From positions 1 through 64,000 of the forward strand of contig JAZQBE010000028.1 in the NCBI GenBank assembly GCA_045545575.1: a stretch of 64,000 bases of DNA. The letters are read 5' to 3'. The DNA is from Shuttleworthia sp045545575 (GTDB lineage: Bacteria > Bacillota > Clostridia > Lachnospirales > Lachnospiraceae). Positions 51,869 through 60,786 of this stretch are shown in pieces (the stretch's first letter is position 1; each line of letters starts with the position of its first letter). Under the pieces are notes generated by a model. The model made no database searches, had not been told where the DNA came from, and saw only the letters and a program-made list of their open reading frames with translations. Both the position numbers and the translations under genes were made by a program.

Positions 51869-53476
51869 TTACGGATTCAATCCGTACCAGCCGATTCCCT
51901 CGTCCTCCCAGGCGCCGGAGGCGGCGTTCACGGCCCGTTCATAGGCATCTGTCGTATAGTTGTGGGTTCCGGTAATCAGGCTTTTCGCGAACTGACGGTA
52001 CACGGGCACGGCCCGGTTCCGGTCGGAATACCAGCCCACACCTTCCTGATTCCATCCGATGTTCCCGAGCGTCATGTACTCGTAAGCATCCATCGTGTAA
52101 TGGTGATCCGTGGAATAGGGATTGTACAGGCGGTACACCGGATCGCCCGTCTTCGGCGCATACCAGCCGATGCCTTCGTCGATCCAGCCGGCGGTGGTGA
52201 TCAGCACGCGGAACTCGTAATCGTCCCCGGTGTAAAAATGCTCGTGGGTTCCCGGGTAGTACAGCCGGTGCATGCCGATGAAGCTGCCGATCCTGGGAAG
52301 GGTTCCGGGGATGGTTTCGCCGCAGTCGACACAGGTAAACACAATCCTCCCTTCAGCCTGCGCCGTGGCCGCCGCCGTCACCCTTCCGCCGTCCCACGTG
52401 TGGGTATGGGTGTGGCGGAAGTAGTCGTCCAGGGTGTGAAGACACGGCGGCCGGTGAAACACCGCCCAGAAGTCTTCCGGCACGTGCGATCCGCTGACGC
52501 CCGCCAGCCGGTCGTATTCCAGCAGCATTTCATCGGTAATACAGAAAAAGTTGTCGTCCACACCCCAGCCCTGGTCCGCCCAGGTCAGGTCCACGGCATA
52601 CCAGTTGCCGTCGTCCAGGCACACCTGGTTCCACTCGTGGCCGCGACTGGTGATGCAGACCGTCTCCACGCCTGCGGCGTTTAAGATCGCCGCGTAGGCC
52701 TCGGAATAGGCCGCGCAGACCCCGCGGCCCTCCAGCAGGGCAGCGTAGACGGACTGGTCATAGTGGGAGTTCTCGTACCTCATCTCCGCGGCCAGGCTGT
52801 CGAAAACCGCCCGTGCTTTTTCGAGCTTGCCGTGTACGGCATCGGCCTTTTCCCGATAGTACAGGATCTTTTCGAGCACCACGTCCGCCGCCTGGCGGCG
52901 GGCGGCGCCGGAAGCGAATTCCGGATAGCAGTGAAACGACACGCCGTGGATCGTTGTGTGCCCGTGCATGGTGGCCGAGAGGGAGAACCCGTTGCTGATG
53001 AAGAAAAACTCCGGCTCGTTGTACAGGAACTGATAGGCGATATTCTCCGCCTCCTCCCCGGTCAGCGCGGTGTATACCGCCGGTGTGTATGCGTCCTTTC
53101 CGTCGTATTCCAGATCCTCCGAGCCGCACAGCACCATCATCAGTGTCCCGTACAGGCTGTCGTAAAACGCCTGTTCCTCTGACGTCATCCGGCTGCGCCA
53201 GTAACGGCCGCCGGAGCAGGCGTTCCACAGATCGCGCTCCGCGATGACGGCCTTGTAGGTGCGGACGGAGGCTTTCCGCGCATACTCCTCCGCCGACGGC
53301 CCGAGGTCTTCGCCCGTGACGTATTCGATAACCGGCTGTTCCCTGCCGCCGGTGTTCACTTCCGCATACACAGACGGCGCCGGCGCGACCGGCGGCGTCA
53401 GCAGAGAACAAAAAAGGGCAGCCGCAAGCCCGAAAGCCTGCAGCGCCCCAAAGAATCGGTTGTGATTCCGCTTCAT
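51869..53476 (-). CDS. Secreted transglutaminase-like protein with three DUF5648-type repeats
   Basis: 535 residues with a signal peptide (LAAALFCSLLTPPVAPAPSVYA). A transglutaminase-like cysteine-protease domain holds C254 (GRGVCAAYSEAY), H280 (SRGHEWNQV) and D296 (YAVDLTWAD). A linker with CVDC follows, and then residues 402-535 form three repeats of the pattern YRLYNP...HHYT...GW..EGIGWY. The last repeat differs (TGTHNYTTDAYERAVNAASGAW). The same 134-residue cassette is in the next gene and in the L,D-transpeptidase. The domain may cleave or cross-link envelope peptides. It starts 1 bp after the neighbouring gene. Confidence 0.85.
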   Translation of the reverse strand: MKRNHNRFFGALQAFGLAAALFCSLLTPPVAPAPSVYAEVNTGGREQPVIEYVTGEDLGPSAEEYARKASVRTYKAVIAERDLWNACSGGRYWRSRMTSEEQAFYDSLYGTLMMVLCGSEDLEYDGKDAYTPAVYTALTGEEAENIAYQFLYNEPEFFFISNGFSLSATMHGHTTIHGVSFHCYPEFASGAARRQAADVVLEKILYYREKADAVHGKLEKARAVFDSLAAEMRYENSHYDQSVYAALLEGRGVCAAYSEAYAAILNAAGVETVCITSRGHEWNQVCLDDGNWYAVDLTWADQGWGVDDNFFCITDEMLLEYDRLAGVSGSHVPEDFWAVFHRPPCLHTLDDYFRHTHTHTWDGGRVTAAATAQAEGRIVFTCVDCGETIPGTLPRIGSFIGMHRLYYPGTHEHFYTGDDYEFRVLITTAGWIDEGIGWYAPKTGDPVYRLYNPYSTDHHYTMDAYEYMTLGNIGWNQEGVGWYSDRNRAVPVYRQFAKSLITGTHNYTTDAYERAVNAASGAWEDEGIGWYGLNP

Positions 53477-53477
53477 C

Positions 53478-54398
53478 TTACTTTACTCCGAACCAGCCGA
53501 TGCCTTCGTCGAGCCAGGCTCCGCCGGCGGCGTTGACCGCCCGCTCGTAGTCATCGGTGGTGTAGTTGTGCCGGCCCGTCGGCAGCGACGGCGCAAACTG
53601 GCGGTACACCGGCACCTGCTCGTTGGGATCGGAATACCAGCCCACGCCCTCATAGGTCCAGCCGCCCTCGACGAGCACATCGCGCTCGTATTTGTCCCGG
53701 GTGTAGTGATGCTCGCCGTCGTAGGGATTGAACAGGCGGTACACCGGAACGCTGCTCGTCCGCGGCGCAGTCCAGCCGATGCCTTCGTCGTTCCAGCCGT
53801 TCTGCGTCGTCAGCACGTTTTTCTCATACTCGTCCGCCGTGTAGAAATGCTCGTGATTGCCCGGGTAATACAGGCGGTACATCGGGATCTTCGCCGGCCG
53901 GTCGTCCTTTTTGACCGTAATCCGGGCGTAGATTTCCGATGTGCGGACCCTGTCGTCCGTCGTTTCGTAATCGCCGTTCCAGGAGCTGACAAACGCGACG
54001 GCCACATAGTTTCCGGGATCGACGTCCGAGGTGTCCCAGTCCGCGATCCAGTGAATCACGCTTTTCCCGGCAAACCGGGCCTCGGTGTTTTCTTTGTACA
54101 GGTCCTGGCGGTCCTGGATGGTCAGATCCGCGTAACCGGCATCGTCGTCCGTATTCTCGCGGTAGATAAACAGCAGCGCGTTTTCCACCTCATAATCGCC
54201 CCGGGTCAGTTCGAACTGGAACGCCGCAAGCTGTCCCTGGTACACCGTGATGCCGTTGAGGTCAAAGCCGCCGATGGCCTTGATGGTCGGAACCACCGCC
54301 GCCTTCGCGGAACGCGCCGGCACGACGGCCGCCGCAAGAAGCATCACCGCGGCCAACAGCAGCGCGCGAATCCTTTTTCCCCTGTTTGTTCCCCTCAC
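53478..54398 (-). CDS. Secreted beta-sandwich protein with three DUF5648-type repeats
   Basis: 306 residues from a GTG at 54398, chosen because AAAGGAGG lies 6 nt upstream; the ATG at 54443 overlaps the LCP gene and has no site. A signal peptide (IRALLLAAVMLLAAAVVPARSAKA) is followed by a beta-rich domain of about 115 residues (VYQGQLAAFQFELTRGDYEVENALLFIYREN, GNYVAVAFVSSWNGDY) and the 134-residue repeat cassette at 173-306. No catalytic motif is seen; it may be a structural or binding protein. It lies between the LCP and transglutaminase-like genes. Confidence 0.82.
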   Translation of the reverse strand: MRGTNRGKRIRALLLAAVMLLAAAVVPARSAKAAVVPTIKAIGGFDLNGITVYQGQLAAFQFELTRGDYEVENALLFIYRENTDDDAGYADLTIQDRQDLYKENTEARFAGKSVIHWIADWDTSDVDPGNYVAVAFVSSWNGDYETTDDRVRTSEIYARITVKKDDRPAKIPMYRLYYPGNHEHFYTADEYEKNVLTTQNGWNDEGIGWTAPRTSSVPVYRLFNPYDGEHHYTRDKYERDVLVEGGWTYEGVGWYSDPNEQVPVYRQFAPSLPTGRHNYTTDDYERAVNAAGGAWLDEGIGWFGVK

Positions 54399-54439
54399 TT
54401 CAAACCTCCTTTGAGACTGCCGATGCGCAGGGTGCGGCG

Positions 54440-55531
54440 TCAATAGCCGTAATCCAGCGCGCTGGACTCATTAAACCCGGAATTGTTCACGATCCGGCTG
54501 CTTAACGCCAGCACCTCTTCCGACGGGATATACCCTTCGGTCCCGTAGAGATAGGCGTGCAGATCCGCAACGTTTGTCGCAAGCGTACACGGCACCACGA
54601 CGCTGCCGGCGCTGCCGAGTGTGCCCGAGCGCATCGCAAACGGGAAGCCGTGGGTGTCCACGATGCTGTAGTCCATCATATGGGACGCGAGCCCTAAGAT
54701 GTCGCCGAGGTTTAAGTTGGTGGAGATCTCCGGGAACACAGCGTTTAAGACATCGTTGGCCTGCAGGATGTTCATGTGCTTGATCTTGTCGACGATCAGC
54801 TGAATGACCATACGCTGGCGCTCCGCGCGGCGGAAATCGTTGCCGGCCGTGTATCGGACACGGCAGTAGGAAACGACCTGGATGCCGTCAAAGTGCTGAG
54901 GCTCCGGGCTTCCGTGCACTTCGCTCGAGGTGCGTCCCACGTTTTCTTCCACGAAATGGATGTAGGAATTGTTCATATGGTAGGCTTCGTCGTCATCGAT
55001 GACGAAGTCCAGGCCGCCGAGAACGTCGACGACGTCGGCCAGGGCCTTAAAGTCCACCGCCACGTAGTCCTGGATATTTAAGTCCAGGTTGTCGTTGAGC
55101 ATCTGGATCGCGCCCTGCACCCCGCCGAAGCTGTAGGCGGCGTTGCACTTGCGCAGCGTGCCGTTCACATCCAGATAGGTGTCGCGGTAGACCGACACGA
55201 TCTTCACTTCCTTCGTGTCGTTGTTGATCACGGCCACCATGATGCTGTCCGAACGGCTGCCCTCGCCGTAGTCGCCCTGGGTGCGGTTGTCCGAGCCGAA
55301 CAGGGCGATCGTCATGAAGCCCTTTAAGCGCTCCTCCGTCTCCGGGGTCAGCTTGTTCACCCGGATCGGATCCAGCTCGTCAAAGTGAATCATATCCAGC
55401 TTCGAGAAACCGTAAATGCCGACGAGCGCCACTGCCAGAAGCAGGGACTGCAGAATCAGTCCGAGGACGCGCAGACGGCGGCGCCTTCTGCCGACGGATG
55501 ACTTCTGTGCGGTTGCTGTGTCCTTAGCCAT
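54440..55531 (-). CDS. LytR-CpsA-Psr family wall-polymer ligase
   Basis: 363 residues. A basic cytoplasmic start and one transmembrane segment (LGLILQSLLLAVALVGIYGF) precede the LCP domain: FMTIALFGSDNRT, SRSDSIMVAVINNDTKEVKIVSVYRDTYLDV, the Arg/Asp-rich pyrophosphate site, CNAAYSFGGVQGAIQMLNDNLDLNIQDYVAVDF and RVRYTAGNDFRRAERQRMV. LCP proteins attach lipid-linked anionic or capsular polymers to peptidoglycan. It directly follows the glycosylphosphotransferase gene, as expected in a wall-polymer operon. Confidence 0.95.
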   Translation of the reverse strand: MAKDTATAQKSSVGRRRRRLRVLGLILQSLLLAVALVGIYGFSKLDMIHFDELDPIRVNKLTPETEERLKGFMTIALFGSDNRTQGDYGEGSRSDSIMVAVINNDTKEVKIVSVYRDTYLDVNGTLRKCNAAYSFGGVQGAIQMLNDNLDLNIQDYVAVDFKALADVVDVLGGLDFVIDDDEAYHMNNSYIHFVEENVGRTSSEVHGSPEPQHFDGIQVVSYCRVRYTAGNDFRRAERQRMVIQLIVDKIKHMNILQANDVLNAVFPEISTNLNLGDILGLASHMMDYSIVDTHGFPFAMRSGTLGSAGSVVVPCTLATNVADLHAYLYGTEGYIPSEEVLALSSRIVNNSGFNESSALDYGY

Positions 55532-55565
55532 GTTTTTTCTCCTGTGATGTCTGTTCTGCGCGGAA

Positions 55566-57026
55566 TCAGTGGGAACCTTTGCCGCAAAGCACGACGGCGA
55601 CCGTTTTCAGCAGAATGCGGATGTCCAGTCCCAGGGACCAGTTCGCGATGTATTCCGTGTCGAGGGCGACCACGTCTTCAAAATCCGTGATGTCGCTGCG
55701 GCCGGAAACCTGCCACATCCCCGTCAGACCCGGCCGGAAGGCCAGGCGTGCCTTGTGATGGTATTCGTACTGTTCAAACTCGTCTTCCGTCGGCGGCCGC
55801 GTGCCCACCAGGCTCATGTCGCCCTTTAAAACGTTCCAGAACTGGGGCAGCTCGTCGATGGAAAACTTTCGCATAAACCGGCCGATGGGAATCACGCGGG
55901 GGTCGTCGTCAAGCTTGAACATGTTGCCCTGCATCTGGTTCTTTTCCGCGAGCTCGGCCTTGCGCGCTTCCGCGTCCACGTACATGGAGCGGAACTTGTA
56001 GAACCGGAACCGCCGCCCGTTCTTGCCGATGCGGATCTGGGAAAAGAATACCGGCCCCGGCGACTGCAGCTTGATGATGGGGGCGAAAATCAGAAACGCG
56101 ATCCCGCAGATCAGAAGGCCGACGATGCTGCCGACGATGTCCATCAGCCGCTTCATGGCCAGCTGCCGCTGGTTTGCGATATGCATGCTCGTGGTCATGA
56201 CCACGTAATTGCCGTAGTTTTCCAGCGTCCGGTTGGGCACCATGTGCTCCGAATGCATCAGGCTGATGTGCACCACCAGGCCGAGTTCCACAAGGGTCGC
56301 CGCGAGCGCCTCGGAGCTGGCGCGCGTGTTGCCGTCGATGTAAACCTCGTCCACCACTTCCCGGCGGACGTAGTCGAGAAACGTGTCCGCGGCGGCGACA
56401 ACGGGAATCCCCTGGATCTCATCGCCGGTGCGGTCCTCGTCGACAATGCAGATGCCGACGACCTTGAAATCCACCATCCGGTTGTGGCCGATCTCCGAAA
56501 CGCAGCGCTCCACGTTGGAGGACTCGGCCACGATGATCATGCGGTTCTTGTTTTTGTCCTGCAGCTTGCGCCAGCGCACCGCGCGCTTTAAGATCACGCG
56601 CCCGCCGTACTCGGCCACGATCGAGGTGGCGAAGTAAACGAACAGCAGGGTACGGGAATAGAACAGCGACTGCTGCGTTCCGTACAGGTACACCAGAAAT
56701 CCGCCGAAGACGATGGCGCAGTGCATGATGGTGTGACGCAGCTCCTGGTATTTGTTCCGGCGCAGAATGCCGGTGTAGCTTTCCGTGAAAAAGACGACCG
56801 CGACGTCGATCAGGAAAATGACCACCGCCATGCGCCCGTACAGCGCGCCGGTTGCCATCACGGTCACTTCGCCCATCGCGTCCGTAATGCCGATCAGCTC
56901 CCGCACGCTGTCAAATCCGTGGAAGCGGACCAGATATGCCACAAGCAGCGCCAGCTCCTGCGCGAGAATGTCTACAATCGTGAAGTCCAGGTGCTTCAGC
57001 CAGCTGTGCTCAGCTTTCTTATACAT
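55566..57026 (-). CDS. Undecaprenyl-phosphate sugar phosphotransferase (polyprenyl glycosylphosphotransferase)
   Basis: 486 residues. Four to five N-terminal membrane segments and a CoA-binding-like domain (MIIVAESSNVERCVSEIGHN) are followed by the sugar-transferase domain: KRLMDIVGSIVGLLI, FFSQIRIGKNGRRFRFYKFRSMYVDAE, FMRKFSIDELPQFWNVLKGDMSLVGTRPP, RPGLTGMWQVSGRSDI. It starts repeat-unit assembly by moving a sugar phosphate to undecaprenyl phosphate. GAGGAAAAGG precedes the ATG. Confidence 0.96.
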   Translation of the reverse strand: MYKKAEHSWLKHLDFTIVDILAQELALLVAYLVRFHGFDSVRELIGITDAMGEVTVMATGALYGRMAVVIFLIDVAVVFFTESYTGILRRNKYQELRHTIMHCAIVFGGFLVYLYGTQQSLFYSRTLLFVYFATSIVAEYGGRVILKRAVRWRKLQDKNKNRMIIVAESSNVERCVSEIGHNRMVDFKVVGICIVDEDRTGDEIQGIPVVAAADTFLDYVRREVVDEVYIDGNTRASSEALAATLVELGLVVHISLMHSEHMVPNRTLENYGNYVVMTTSMHIANQRQLAMKRLMDIVGSIVGLLICGIAFLIFAPIIKLQSPGPVFFSQIRIGKNGRRFRFYKFRSMYVDAEARKAELAEKNQMQGNMFKLDDDPRVIPIGRFMRKFSIDELPQFWNVLKGDMSLVGTRPPTEDEFEQYEYHHKARLAFRPGLTGMWQVSGRSDITDFEDVVALDTEYIANWSLGLDIRILLKTVAVVLCGKGSH

Positions 57027-57046
57027 GCCTTTTCCTCACTGGAAAC

Positions 57047-58282
57047 CTACAGTTCGACGCCTTCCGCCAGCAAGAGCTCCCGGGCGGAATCCAGCGAATC
57101 CACGCCGTGCAGGTTCTTGATCGGCGCAAATTCGTGTCCGCGCTCTACTTCGTAGGGCAGGGTGTCCTCCATCATCGCGACCAGATCCACGGCCAGGGTC
57201 TCAAATTTATAGCCGTTCGGCTCCGTCGGAGACACCGGATTTCCCGCCTCGTCCAGGCAGGGGATCTTCTTTTCCACGACGTGCACCGGCATGCGGTTCC
57301 GCATGACTTCTTCCAGTTTCTCCACGCGGAAGAGGTAGTTTAAGATCACGCCGAAGGCGTAGATCCAGTCGCCCTTCGCGTCTTTGGACTCGGCGATTTC
57401 AGGCGTCAGCTCGTAGTATTCGACCACGGCCGGCACGCCGTCCTCGGCGCAGATGACCCCCATCTTTTCGTAGGCGTCGACCTTACGCACGCACTTCGAT
57501 CCGCTGTTTTTGCCGGAGAGAATCGTCGCGCCCACGAACGCGGGATCCGCGATCCGCTGCATGACGTTGTCCACCGCGAAAATGTTCAGCCACTCCACAC
57601 CGCGGGTGTGCAGGTCCTCGAGCAGGCCCGCCTTCGCCAGGGACGAGAACCAGCCGCCGTTGCCGTTCGGGGACGTTGCCAGACGGCCGGGTTCCTCTAA
57701 AAGGATCTTCCCGTCGTAGCCGACGGCCACGGCCATCTCCTGCCGGTAGAACTTCACGTCTGCCGCCGGATAGCCGAAATAATCGTGCTCTTCAAAGAAC
57801 GAGACCGTATCGTCGTGGTTTTTCTCGCTGGTCATGATATAAAGCGGAACCGACACCCCGGCCTGCGCGGTCACGTCCTGCAGGTTCTGAATCAGACGCT
57901 CAAACAGGTAGAGCGTCTTCGTGATGCCGACGTTTAATTCACCCTTCGGCTTGTCGAGGCCCAGACGCGTCCCCATGCCGCCGGCCAGGAGCACCGCGCC
58001 CACCTTGCCTGCGCGGATCGCGGCCAGACCGGCTTCGGTGAATTCCTCTTTGCGCGCGCGGATCTCGGGGATCTCCACAGCCGGGATCGGCGTCACCACG
58101 CCGAGTTCCTTTTTCGCCTCGTCTTTCGACGCGCCGGCTAAGGCCACCACGTCCCAGTCGATGGCTTCGATCTGTGCCAGCAGCGCTTCCTGCTGCGCGG
58201 CCGTCAGGCTGTCGTAAAAACGCAGGACATGGGCCTGGCCCTTCTCCTGAAGCAGTGTCTGTGCCTGTTCGAATGTAAGCAT
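57047..58282 (-). CDS. UDPGP-type UDP-sugar pyrophosphorylase (UAP1-like)
   Basis: 411 residues. LLAGGMGTRLGLDKPKGELNVG is the nucleotide-binding loop of the eukaryote-like UDP-GlcNAc/UDP-glucose pyrophosphorylase family. PNGNGGWFSSLAKAGLLEDL, NIFAVDNVMQRIADPAF and the C-terminal APIKNLHGVDSLDSARELL are the other family blocks. It should activate a sugar-1-phosphate with UTP for the glycan encoded nearby. GlmU/GalU-type enzymes do this in most bacteria. It is 20 bp upstream of the glycosylphosphotransferase gene. Confidence 0.92.
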   Translation of the reverse strand: MLTFEQAQTLLQEKGQAHVLRFYDSLTAAQQEALLAQIEAIDWDVVALAGASKDEAKKELGVVTPIPAVEIPEIRARKEEFTEAGLAAIRAGKVGAVLLAGGMGTRLGLDKPKGELNVGITKTLYLFERLIQNLQDVTAQAGVSVPLYIMTSEKNHDDTVSFFEEHDYFGYPAADVKFYRQEMAVAVGYDGKILLEEPGRLATSPNGNGGWFSSLAKAGLLEDLHTRGVEWLNIFAVDNVMQRIADPAFVGATILSGKNSGSKCVRKVDAYEKMGVICAEDGVPAVVEYYELTPEIAESKDAKGDWIYAFGVILNYLFRVEKLEEVMRNRMPVHVVEKKIPCLDEAGNPVSPTEPNGYKFETLAVDLVAMMEDTLPYEVERGHEFAPIKNLHGVDSLDSARELLLAEGVEL

Positions 58283-58332
58283 ATCCCTTCCACCCTTCGA
58301 TGATTCAATGTCTGAGCGATTTACGCACGAAG

Positions 58333-58415
58333 GACAGCAAACCCGGTTTCACGCGAATCTGCTGTCTTTGTCGGCATGTTTTATAGAGTTTACCACAGTT
58401 GGCGCTGAAAGTCTA
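58333..58415 (-). promoter_or_regulatory. Possible UDPGP promoter and leader hairpin
   Basis: In the 172-bp gap after the GtrA gene, TAGACT (58410-58415) and TAAACT (58387-58392) are 17 bp apart on the minus strand. In the leader, GACAGCA pairs with TGCTGTC (58333-58339/58360-58366). A further nested hairpin just upstream (near 58423-58457, CGCCGGA/CCGGCG within AGGCTTT/AAAGCCT) could end the GtrA transcript. Confidence 0.4.
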
Positions 58416-58454
58416 ATGAAGGCTTTCGCGCCGGAATCCGGCGGAAAAAAGCCT

Positions 58455-59117
58455 CTATTTCCTCTTTTCGCTCCGGTATCCGTCCGGGTTCTCTTCCGAA
58501 AAACGCCGGGTGTGCCGGCGGGCGATCGTCCGCCGCCGGAAGACCACAAGCTTGCTGAATACGTAGTTGGCGATGATGATAAAAATCTGCGCGACGTATT
58601 CCACTTTCATATTTGGAAAACCGAAGCCCAGCACAAAGATGTGCAGAATGGCTTCCTCCAGGCCGAGCGTCAGCGACCGGCCGAAGAAAAAGCTGACCAG
58701 CTGCTGAAAAAAGGCCAGTGTGCCCTTGGGCGCATAGGTAAACACCCATTTGCGGTTCGTCAGAAACGCGAAAAGCGTCGCGAAAAACCACGAAACCGCT
58801 TCCGCGATCAGGATGGTCCATCCCATCCGGTCGGTCAGCGTCAGATACACGTTGATGGAGATCAGCATCGTGCCCAGACCGAACAGCGCGTACAGGAGGT
58901 ACTCCTTGTACTTCGAATAGATCGGGCCGAGCCACTTGACGTACCGGAACTTGATGCCCCAGGCCACCAGCCGGTCGAACACGTCCGGTTCCCGGTCCTC
59001 CGCAACGCCGGCACGGCGGAGCCGGTCCTGATAATCGGCCTCCTGCGCGGCGCTTCGCTGCCGCTCCTTCAGGCGTTCGGCATGGGCGCGTACGCTTTCC
59101 TGTTTCTTTTCATCCAT
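58455..59117 (-). CDS. GtrA-family membrane protein
   Basis: 220 residues. A charged N-terminal region of about 70 residues is followed by four transmembrane segments in the GtrA pattern: YLLYALFGLGTMLISINVYL, AEAVSWFFATLFAFLTNRKWVF, a third with LEEAILHIFVLGFGF, and AQIFIIIANYVFSKLVVFR. GtrA-like proteins move or handle undecaprenyl-linked sugars. The ribosome site is weak (GGGAG, about 13 nt away). The long N-terminal region is unusual. Confidence 0.88.
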   Translation of the reverse strand: MDEKKQESVRAHAERLKERQRSAAQEADYQDRLRRAGVAEDREPDVFDRLVAWGIKFRYVKWLGPIYSKYKEYLLYALFGLGTMLISINVYLTLTDRMGWTILIAEAVSWFFATLFAFLTNRKWVFTYAPKGTLAFFQQLVSFFFGRSLTLGLEEAILHIFVLGFGFPNMKVEYVAQIFIIIANYVFSKLVVFRRRTIARRHTRRFSEENPDGYRSEKRK

Positions 59118-59136
59118 AAGCGGTAAATGCTCCCGT

Positions 59137-59183
59137 AAAAAAGCCGGCTCCTGTCTGATCTCTCAGGCAGAAGCCCGGCTTTT
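59137..59183 (-). terminator. Terminator after the L,D-transpeptidase gene
   Basis: On the minus strand AAAGCCGG..CTTCTG.CTGA pairs with TCAG.CAGGAG.CCGGCTTT around GAGA, ending in TTTTTT. It separates the glycosyltransferase/L,D-transpeptidase unit from gtrA. Confidence 0.87.
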
Positions 59184-59191
59184 CGCGGTCA

Positions 59192-60748
59192 TCAGTGATA
59201 AACCACCACCGTCGTTCCGGAGGGGATATTGTCATAGATCCACTTCGCGTCCTCTAAGACCATGCGCACGCAGCCGTGCGAGATCGGCACGCCGAGACGG
59301 CCGTCGCGGATCCGCAGCGGTTCGGGATCCTGATAGTAGCTGATCGAGTGGAACAGGTAATCGTAGTAGAACTGGGTCGCGTAGAACAGGCGGTGTCCCT
59401 CGGAATCAAAATAGCGCATCTTGATGCCGACCTTGAACGTGCCCTCCACGGTCGGCGTCCGCGGGGCGCCGTCGCTGACGGTCACGTACATCACTTCCTT
59501 CCAGCGGCCCTTCGCTCCCTCGTAGACACCGGTGGTGTGGGTGGTGCGGTTCACAAGGATGATGTACTTGCTCGGGCTGCTGTAGTCGTTCGCGCGAAGC
59601 AGCATGTCCACACGGGCGGTGGAATGCGCGTCGGACACGAAGGTGAATTCCTCGGTGGACAGGTCGTTCCAGACGTAGCCCGGAATGGTGTCGCTTAACG
59701 CGGTCACGTTGCCGTTGGCGTCATAGTGGTACCACAGCTTGTGGGCATAGACCCAGCCGTTCTTCCACTCCACGGTGGTCAGATTGTAGGGCAGGTAGCC
59801 GATGTCCGTATGCGCGGCGCCGTTTTCCGCGGAGATCAGGATGTGCACCGTTCCGCGCTCCATGCGGTCGCGCTTCGGGATGAAGATCAGATAGGCATCG
59901 CCGTCGAACCAGCCTTCGTAGCCGCCGAGGTCGTCCGCCTCGTGGCCCTCGGACCAGACCAGGGCGTTCACGTGGTCGGCCTTCTTCATGCCGCAGGGAT
60001 TGTAGACCTTCGCGATGACCACGTCGCCCGCGTCACGCAGATACATGAAGTTCGCCGGCAGGGTCTCGGAGGGCGCCTTCTTCGGGCCGTCCATGCCGTA
60101 CCAGGCAATGCCTTCGTCGTTCCATGTGCCCCAGGAGACAAGGGTGTTGTGCTCGTTTAAATCCGTCGTAAAGTTGTGGGCGCCGGTCGTAAGCACCGGG
60201 GAATACTCGCGGTAGACCGGGATATTGCCCTCCTTGGCGGAATACCAGGCGATGCCTTCGTCGTTCCAGCCGTTGGCGATCAGGTGCTGATACTCGATAT
60301 AATCTGTGGTGTAGTGATGATCGCTGACGCCCGGGTGGAACACGCGGTAGACCGGCGTTTCCGATTTCACCGGCGCATACCAGCCGATGCCCTCGTAGTC
60401 CCAGCCGACCAGGATCAGCGTGTCGCGCTCGTTCGTGTCCGCCGTGTACAGGTGCTCATGGGTGTTCGGATTGTACAGACGGTACATGGGCTGTGTCGCG
60501 ACGGGCTCGACTTCACCGTCTGTGTCCGCCGGGTCCGCCGGCGCGGCCGGATCGTCCGCCGCGGGATCCGCCGCATCTGTTCCTTCCGCCTTCAGCGTCT
60601 CCACCTGGACGGTCTCCGCTTCCGAAGGCTCCTCAGCCAGAGCCAGGATGCCCGACGTCAGCACGATGGCCGCGACGGCGAGCAGCGCGATGACGCGCAC
60701 CCAGAGGCTGCGGGGTTCTTTTCCGTTTCTCTTGTGATTGTTTTTCAT
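59192..60748 (-). CDS. Secreted L,D-transpeptidase (YkuD) with three DUF5648-type repeats
   Basis: 518 residues from the ATG at 60748 (GGAG 6 nt upstream; four extra residues of the longer reading are dropped). A signal or anchor (VRVIALLAVAAIVLTSGILALA) and an acidic Ala/Pro/Asp-rich linker lead to the 134-residue repeat cassette at 88-221. A beta-rich segment follows, and the YkuD domain ends the protein with catalytic C493 in ISHGCVRM and an upstream FHS His. It cross-links or anchors on peptidoglycan with 3-3 bonds. It is the last gene after two glycosyltransferases. Confidence 0.93.
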   Translation of the reverse strand: MKNNHKRNGKEPRSLWVRVIALLAVAAIVLTSGILALAEEPSEAETVQVETLKAEGTDAADPAADDPAAPADPADTDGEVEPVATQPMYRLYNPNTHEHLYTADTNERDTLILVGWDYEGIGWYAPVKSETPVYRVFHPGVSDHHYTTDYIEYQHLIANGWNDEGIAWYSAKEGNIPVYREYSPVLTTGAHNFTTDLNEHNTLVSWGTWNDEGIAWYGMDGPKKAPSETLPANFMYLRDAGDVVIAKVYNPCGMKKADHVNALVWSEGHEADDLGGYEGWFDGDAYLIFIPKRDRMERGTVHILISAENGAAHTDIGYLPYNLTTVEWKNGWVYAHKLWYHYDANGNVTALSDTIPGYVWNDLSTEEFTFVSDAHSTARVDMLLRANDYSSPSKYIILVNRTTHTTGVYEGAKGRWKEVMYVTVSDGAPRTPTVEGTFKVGIKMRYFDSEGHRLFYATQFYYDYLFHSISYYQDPEPLRIRDGRLGVPISHGCVRMVLEDAKWIYDNIPSGTTVVVYH

Positions 60749-60786
60749 CTGTGACTCCATAGCGTTTTGATGATTATATGGATCTG

